DNA from: an uncultured Halioglobus sp.
Lineage (GTDB): Bacteria; Pseudomonadota; Gammaproteobacteria; Pseudomonadales; Halieaceae
NCBI GenBank assembly: GCA_905480565.1
Contig: CAJQQW010000076.1
Span: forward strand, 1-18,781
Direction: 5' to 3'
DNA: 18,781 nt
The notes under the pieces were generated by a model. That model searched no databases. It was not told the DNA's origin and saw only the letters and a program-made list of their open reading frames with translations. The position numbers were made by a program, and so were the translations under genes. Shown here one piece after another: positions 15,837 to 18,781 of the stretch (positions are counted from its first letter, which is position 1; every line of letters starts with the position of its first letter).

Positions 15837-16049
15837 GGGGTAGTTGCGGCTTGATGTGACATTCTCATCGGCAGCTCAGCAGGATTCCCTATCTGTATTC
15901 AAAGCGAGCTCGCCACCGACAATGGCTTGAAAGAAGTGCCAAGGAAAGGAGGGGCCTCAAGCTTAACCGTAGGGTATCTACTAGAGAACACGGGTCGATA
16001 CGGGGTGTAATGAGGGCGGGCCGTATCCAGGTGATCGATTTACAAGGGT
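15837..16049. other. Unassigned spacer between P450 and parE remnant
   Basis: No convincing gene. On the plus strand, one frame stays open for about 95 codons (from about 15861 into the parE region) and encodes a very basic product (ARHRQWLERSAKERRGLK), but it has no start codon near its beginning. It may be remains of an inserted sequence whose junction truncated parE. I recognise no family. Confidence 0.35.
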
Positions 16050-16253
16050 CTAAATTGCCACAATTGTGGCTACGAACCAGTTGTTCAATGGATAGTAGCC
16101 AACGCTGGGGTTGTCGGCCAGCAAATTCAGGCGGGCAAGGATAGAACTGGTATAGGCATCAGCCTGTTCTAGACTCCACCCCGACAGGGTAAAGAGCCAA
16201 ATTTCCTCCAAATCTCTTAGAGCGAGTTCGCGAATGAAATAGCGCTTCTTCAC
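16050..16253 (-). pseudogene. parE: Truncated ParE toxin (type II toxin-antitoxin)
   Basis: The N-terminal two thirds of a ParE/RelE-superfamily toxin: IRELALRDLEEIWLFTLSGW, helix EQADAYTSSILARLNLLADNPSVG. Normal ParE proteins are about 95-100 residues and continue with an arginine-rich beta sheet and a conserved C-terminal strand. Here the sequence departs from the family after NPSVG (about residue 52) and stops at 67 with YYPLNNWFVATIVAI. The toxic core is therefore probably missing. The GTG start overlaps the parD stop by 4 bases (GTGA), the usual coupling. ParE normally poisons DNA gyrase; this copy is probably inactive. Confidence 0.8.
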
Positions 16254-16495
16254 CCAAGAGGCTTTTTATGGAGTTTTTCCAGAAATTCCCGGCTATCAAA
16301 GTTTTCAGCAACGGGGCTGTCCTCCCCCGCCCTTAGTCGAGTCCTCAACATATCAAGCCTGGCTTCATCCTCCTCCAGCTTTCGCAGCCCGGCGCGGACT
16401 GCTTCGCTGACAGATTGAAAGCGACCCTGTTCTATCTTACTGGTGATGAACGCTTCAAAATGATCACCGAGGGTGACGGAGGTGTTTCTGGCCAT
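16250..16495 (-). CDS. parD: ParD antitoxin
   Basis: An 81-residue antitoxin of the CopG/ribbon-helix-helix type. The N-terminal RHH domain reads ARNTSVTLGDHFEAFITSKI, then GRFQSVSEAVRAGLRKLEED. A charged C-terminal helix, which would wrap the toxin, includes RLDMLRTRLRAGEDSP and ends REFLEKLHKKPLG. It binds ParE and represses its own operon through a palindrome overlapping the promoter. It is intact and normal in length, while its partner parE is cut short, so this may be an orphan or an antidote against ParE encoded elsewhere. It lies at the right end of the island, a common place for stabilisation modules. Confidence 0.93.
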   Translation of the reverse strand: MARNTSVTLGDHFEAFITSKIEQGRFQSVSEAVRAGLRKLEEDEARLDMLRTRLRAGEDSPVAENFDSREFLEKLHKKPLG

Positions 16496-16517
16496 GTGCG
16501 CGTACCTGAAAAACTAT

Positions 16518-16553
16518 GTATTAAATATTAATACTGGGGATGGACCTTGTAAA
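16518..16553 (-). promoter_or_regulatory. parDE promoter with overlapping operator
   Basis: Read leftward: TTTACA (plus 16548-16553), a 17-base spacer, then TAATAT (plus 16525-16530). The perfect inverted repeat GTATTAA-ATA-TTAATAC (16518-16534) covers the -10, placing a ParD dimer where it blocks polymerase. The parD ATG follows 23 bases later. This is a textbook autoregulated antitoxin promoter. Confidence 0.75.
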
Positions 16554-16612
16554 GTCAGTATTTTTACGGTGCATTGAGCCTGCGAAAATAGCTCGATCGA
16601 CAACGTTTACAA

Positions 16613-16631
16613 TTCCGACAAATTTCCGACA
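16613..16631. repeat. Paired 11-bp-phased repeat at right end of right island
   Basis: TTCCGACA (16613-16620) and TTCCGACA (16624-16631), identical and exactly 11 bases apart, start 113 bases before the att fragment. They match the pair inside the integrase gene at 5426-5444 and correspond in position to the pair at 5220-5238. They are probably integrase arm sites. Confidence 0.6.
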
Positions 16632-16725
16632 TCAGCGTGCTCAGTGGTGCGTTGTCGTGCTTGGTCGGCAACGGGCGTCGCCAGAAAAGCTATTTAAAAC
16701 AATACGTTAAATTTCATTTGTTGAG

Positions 16726-16770
16726 CTACGAACCAGGCGGTCGCACGTTCGAATCGTGCCAGGCGCGCCA
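16726..16770 (+). repeat. Attachment site: 3' fragment of tRNA-Arg(ACG), copy 2
   Basis: Identical over 45 bases to 5334-5378: anticodon loop with ACG, T-arm and acceptor strand with encoded CCA. The preceding bases do not form the anticodon or D stems, so it is not a complete tRNA. It is the right att site of the island. A strong terminator follows directly, suggesting that this is the original chromosomal 3' end of the tRNA gene. Confidence 0.9.
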
Positions 16771-16779
16771 TACAACCAG

Positions 16780-16808
16780 AAAGGCCACCCCATCGGGGTG
16801 GCCTTTTT
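16780..16808 (+). terminator. Intrinsic terminator after tRNA-Arg 3' end
   Basis: Perfect 9-bp arms GGCCACCCC (16783-16791) and GGGGTGGCC (16795-16803) with loop ATC, flanked by AAA on the left and TTTTT on the right. It lies 12 bases after the tRNA CCA and is probably the native tRNA-Arg terminator left behind at the right junction. Confidence 0.85.
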
Positions 16809-17042
16809 CGGTTTTAGGGTGTGTCTAGCCGGAAGACGTGCCCCCACGTTCGGCCAATGCGCAGCATTTGGACCAGGGAGCAAAGCGACACAGGCCCCAA
16901 GGGGCGTTAACAGGCCATAGTTTATTAACGGTCAATCGTGTCATTTCCCCGCGCCCCAAAAAACCAGAGTTTTACGGGAGTCCGGTCGAATCAACTTCCA
17001 CCATCTTGACCTCTTGGCATAGTTAGTGCCACTGTTTGATTC

Positions 17043-18269
17043 ATGACGATAGAGCGAGACGAGCTGGGATTTGATGCGCCCGCCCCACTGGGCCACCCGG
17101 CGAGAGCCGGCATACCGGAGGGCGCATCCACCGGACCGGAGATCGGCGAACGATTGCCGGACTTCGAGCTGCCCGACGCCAACGGCCAACTCGTCAACTT
17201 CCACGAGGATCGTGCCGGTAAAAAAGCCGCGTTGGTATTCTACCGCTCGGCTGTGTGGTGACCCCCCTGCTGGACGCAGCTAGGTGAGTTGCGCGATGCC
17301 TGGGGCAAGTTTGTTGACAACGACATCAAGCTCTACGCGGTTTCCTATGACGACCGGGAAACCCTGGGGGACTTTGCCCGTGAGCAAGAGATTCCCTACC
17401 CCCTGCTATCGGATGTGGATTCCGAAGTCATTCGGCGGTACGGGATTCTCAACACCCAGGTGTCCTCAGACGACGCCTTTCTTTACGGCATTCCCTTTCC
17501 TGGCGTCTATGTCGTTGATGAACAGGGCCGCGTTGTCGCCAAGTCCTTCCACGATAGCTACAAGAAACGCGACAGTGCCGAAACACTGATTGATGCGGCA
17601 CTGGGCCGCATTCAATTGTCCGACGATGCCCCTATTACGCAGGGCGGCGAGGACGACATTCGCATCACGGTAGCCGTGCACGGTGGCAACGGCAGCATCC
17701 GTCAGGGCATCGTGCGCAAGCTGGTGGTGCGTTTCGAACTGGCCGATGGCCTGCACATCTACGGGGAGCCCGTACCGCAGGGCATGGTCGCCACGGGGAT
17801 AGACGTGGAAGCGCCGCCGGGCTTTGTCGTGCTGCCCATGGAAGCACCGCCGACGCACCCGCTGCACCTGCCGGCAATGGCGGTAGACCTCGAAGTGTGG
17901 AGCGGCACCGTGGACCTAGTTATACCTTTCTACCCGCACGGCGAACTGGCCAGCGAGGTGCGGGCACTGGACAACGACTCCATCGATATCGCGGTCACGG
18001 TGAGGTACCAGGCCTGCAATGACCAGGAATGCCTGCTTCCGCGGACCGAAACCTTGCATCTGACCCTGCCGATGGACGTGGTGGATGTGCCACGCCTGGG
18101 CATGCACTTGGGCCATGGTCAACGTGAGGGCAGCTACGACAGCACACCCGCGATGAAACGTCTCATCTGGCGCAAGTTCAAGCAGAATCCGCTGGGCTTC
18201 GGCCGCTTCATCCTCAAAAGCATTGGCCTGGAATGGCAGGCTCGCAAACGGGCGCGCCAGCAGAAATAA
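17043..18269 (+). CDS. Selenocysteine redoxin with DsbD-like C-terminal domain
   Basis: A single 408-residue gene read through an in-frame TGA at 17259-17261 (codon 73). The frame before the TGA and the frame after it are the same, and both sides belong to one redoxin. They read GPEIGERLPDFELPDANGQL and ALVFYRSAVW, then the TGA, then PPCWTQLGELRDAW. Redoxins of this type have W-C-P-x-C there, so the TGA stands exactly where the catalytic cysteine is expected, giving U73-P-P-C76. A hairpin after the TGA fits a bacterial SECIS. The redoxin domain spans about 31-190. Residues about 205-345 resemble the DsbD N-terminal domain (LVVRFELADGLHIYGEPVP, YQACNDQECLLP with C325 and C330). No signal peptide is seen. 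The start is fixed by an upstream in-frame TGA at 17037. The likely role is thiol-based peroxide or disulfide reduction. An ordinary nonsense mutation is the alternative, but it is less likely given the position and hairpin. Confidence 0.85.
17275..17293 (+). promoter_or_regulatory. Candidate bacterial SECIS element
   Basis: Stem CGCAGCT (17275-17281) pairs with AGTTGCG (17287-17293) over 7 bp, including one G-T wobble, with the 5-base loop AGGTG (17282-17286). The loop starts 20 bases after the TGA, within the spacing known for bacterial SECIS elements, and carries the guanines and GGT that SelB recognises in E. coli-type loops. It lies within the coding sequence, as bacterial SECIS elements do. 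Confidence 0.65.
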
Positions 18270-18327
18270 TGGTGCAAAGTATAGGATAATTGCGAGTACT
18301 GGCTATGTATAAGCAGGATAGACAAAT

Positions 18328-18498
18328 TTACTGCGCCTCGAGCCAGGCCGCAGACTGGAGTTCACCCAGTTCCACCAGGTTGCCCATCGCGACGGTTATA
18401 TCGACGAGGTGCAACCCACAATCCTGCAGAATCATTTCGCCGTTGAAGTCATCTGCTCGGGGATCGTCAGTATCCTCATTAACTAAACGCCAACGGAG
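18328..18498 (-). pseudogene. Possible gene fragment with coding-like frame
   Basis: A leftward frame of roughly 55 codons, ending at TAA (18328-18330), has codon use like a real gene and a sensible product (NGEMILQDCGLHLVDITVAM, then NLVELGELQSAAWLEAQ). It lacks an in-frame start near its beginning apart from an internal ATG, and a stop closes it upstream. The opposite strand is also open here. It may be the remains of a gene; no family is recognised. Confidence 0.25.
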
Positions 18499-18517
18499 GG
18501 GACAAAGTTTTCATTTT

Positions 18518-18781
18518 TCAGTAGGAGTGCTTGAGATTCAGCAGCTTAATAATCGCGTCACTGTTGTAGTTGAGGCCTAAAAAATTGAAGAGTGCGCATA
18601 ATTCTTCGTCATTACGGCAAACTGCCTCATAGTGAATCTGAAAAGCACTTTGCGGATGATCTACACAGTACGCGTTTCCAATACGTTCGAACTCCTTCAT
18701 CAACAGCATACTTTCAGCCTGCCCTGAATCAGACTGCTGAGCCCACCATTTGCTCGCAATCACCTCGCTGACCTTCCGATA
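18518..18781 (-). CDS. Sulfotransferase family protein, C-terminal part (partial)
   Basis: The frame is open to the right window edge, so the gene begins beyond 18781; 87 residues are visible. The segment FQIHYEAVCRNDEELCALFN, continuing FLGLNYNSD, matches the C-terminal RYEDL...L..FLGL pattern of sulfotransferases of the Sulfotransfer family, where it follows the PAPS-binding core. The preceding helix (SEVIASKWWAQQ, ESMLLMKEFERIG) is also in keeping. The 5'-PSB and 3'-PB motifs that bind PAPS would lie outside the window, so activity cannot be judged. It is convergent with the selenoprotein gene. Confidence 0.65.
   Translation of the reverse strand, partial: YRKVSEVIASKWWAQQSDSGQAESMLLMKEFERIGNAYCVDHPQSAFQIHYEAVCRNDEELCALFNFLGLNYNSDAIIKLLNLKHSY

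Larger units (their letters stand above)
5334..16770. mobile_element. 11.4-kb integrative element in tRNA-Arg(ACG)
   Basis: Bounded by perfect 45-bp direct repeats of the tRNA-Arg(ACG) 3' end. The left end has an integrase immediately inside, plus excisionase and a second recombinase. The cargo is an RND pump, two thioesterases, a MarR regulator and a P450; the right end holds a ParD/ParE remnant. No conjugation or relaxase gene is visible, so it would be an integrative, at most mobilisable, island. Recombination between the repeats would release a circle of 11,392 bp. The RND-P450 cargo is visibly more AT-rich than the integrase module and the right flank, suggesting a separate origin. Confidence 0.85.

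Noticed and set aside
17259..17261. TGA as an ordinary nonsense mutation (pseudogene)
   Set aside because: It falls exactly on the catalytic cysteine codon, no other lesion exists in 408 codons, and a SECIS-like hairpin follows. Not excluded, but less likely.
17267..17280. Alternative SECIS stem CTGC/GCAG with loop TGGAC
   Set aside because: Only 4 bp and its loop starts 9 bases after the TGA, too close for known bacterial SECIS spacing. The 7-bp stem at 17275-17293 fits better.
1..18781. CRISPR array or phage structural genes
   Set aside because: No regularly spaced repeats and no capsid, tail, portal or terminase motifs. The only short repeats are the att copies and the phased octamers.

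Overview
The window most likely comes from a gammaproteobacterium, possibly a marine or aquatic one. This is inferred from the gene families (CzcCBA/CzcI, HAE1-type RND pump, ParDE), the tRNA-Arg(ACG) sequence used as an attachment site, and a selenocysteine redoxin. No ribosomal or housekeeping marker is present, so the taxonomy is only a suggestion.

Layout, left to right. (1) Positions 1-5333 are the right part of a metal-resistance island, read leftward: an ACR3-related arsenite exporter, a CzcI-like periplasmic protein, and a CzcC-CzcB-CzcA heavy-metal efflux operon whose CzcA runs off the left edge. (2) A perfect 45-bp copy of the 3' part of a tRNA-Arg(ACG) gene lies at 5334-5378, and a second at 16726-16770. 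They bound an 11.4-kb integrated element that starts with a leftward recombination module (Integrase_1-type recombinase, excisionase-like protein, tyrosine integrase). (3) About 0.8 kb of apparently non-coding DNA with strong hairpins follows. (4) The cargo, visibly more AT-rich, is a divergent cluster: leftward, an RND adaptor, an RND pump and two hotdog thioesterases; rightward, a MarR regulator and a cytochrome P450. One short region between them carries a good promoter and an array of palindromic half-sites. (5) The right end of the element has a ParD antitoxin with an autoregulatory-type promoter and a truncated ParE toxin. (6) After the second tRNA fragment comes a strong terminator, probably the original tRNA terminator, and then chromosome: a selenocysteine-containing redoxin with a DsbD-like C-terminal domain, and the C-terminal end of a sulfotransferase.

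The two att copies both lack the 5' half of the tRNA, and the sequence left of each copy is homologous. This fits two related islands integrated in tandem at one tRNA-Arg gene, with the intact tRNA lying to the left, outside the window. Three pairs of 11-bp-phased repeats sit at corresponding positions near the element ends and look like integrase arm-binding sites.

The strongest single observation is at 17259-17261. An in-frame TGA replaces the catalytic cysteine of a redoxin (U-P-P-C) and is followed by a hairpin at the spacing expected of a bacterial SECIS, so conventional gene calling would split one 408-residue selenoprotein in two. The P450/RND/thioesterase/MarR cluster is the best candidate for an undescribed functional system, probably modification and export of a hydrophobic compound, but its substrate cannot be read from sequence.
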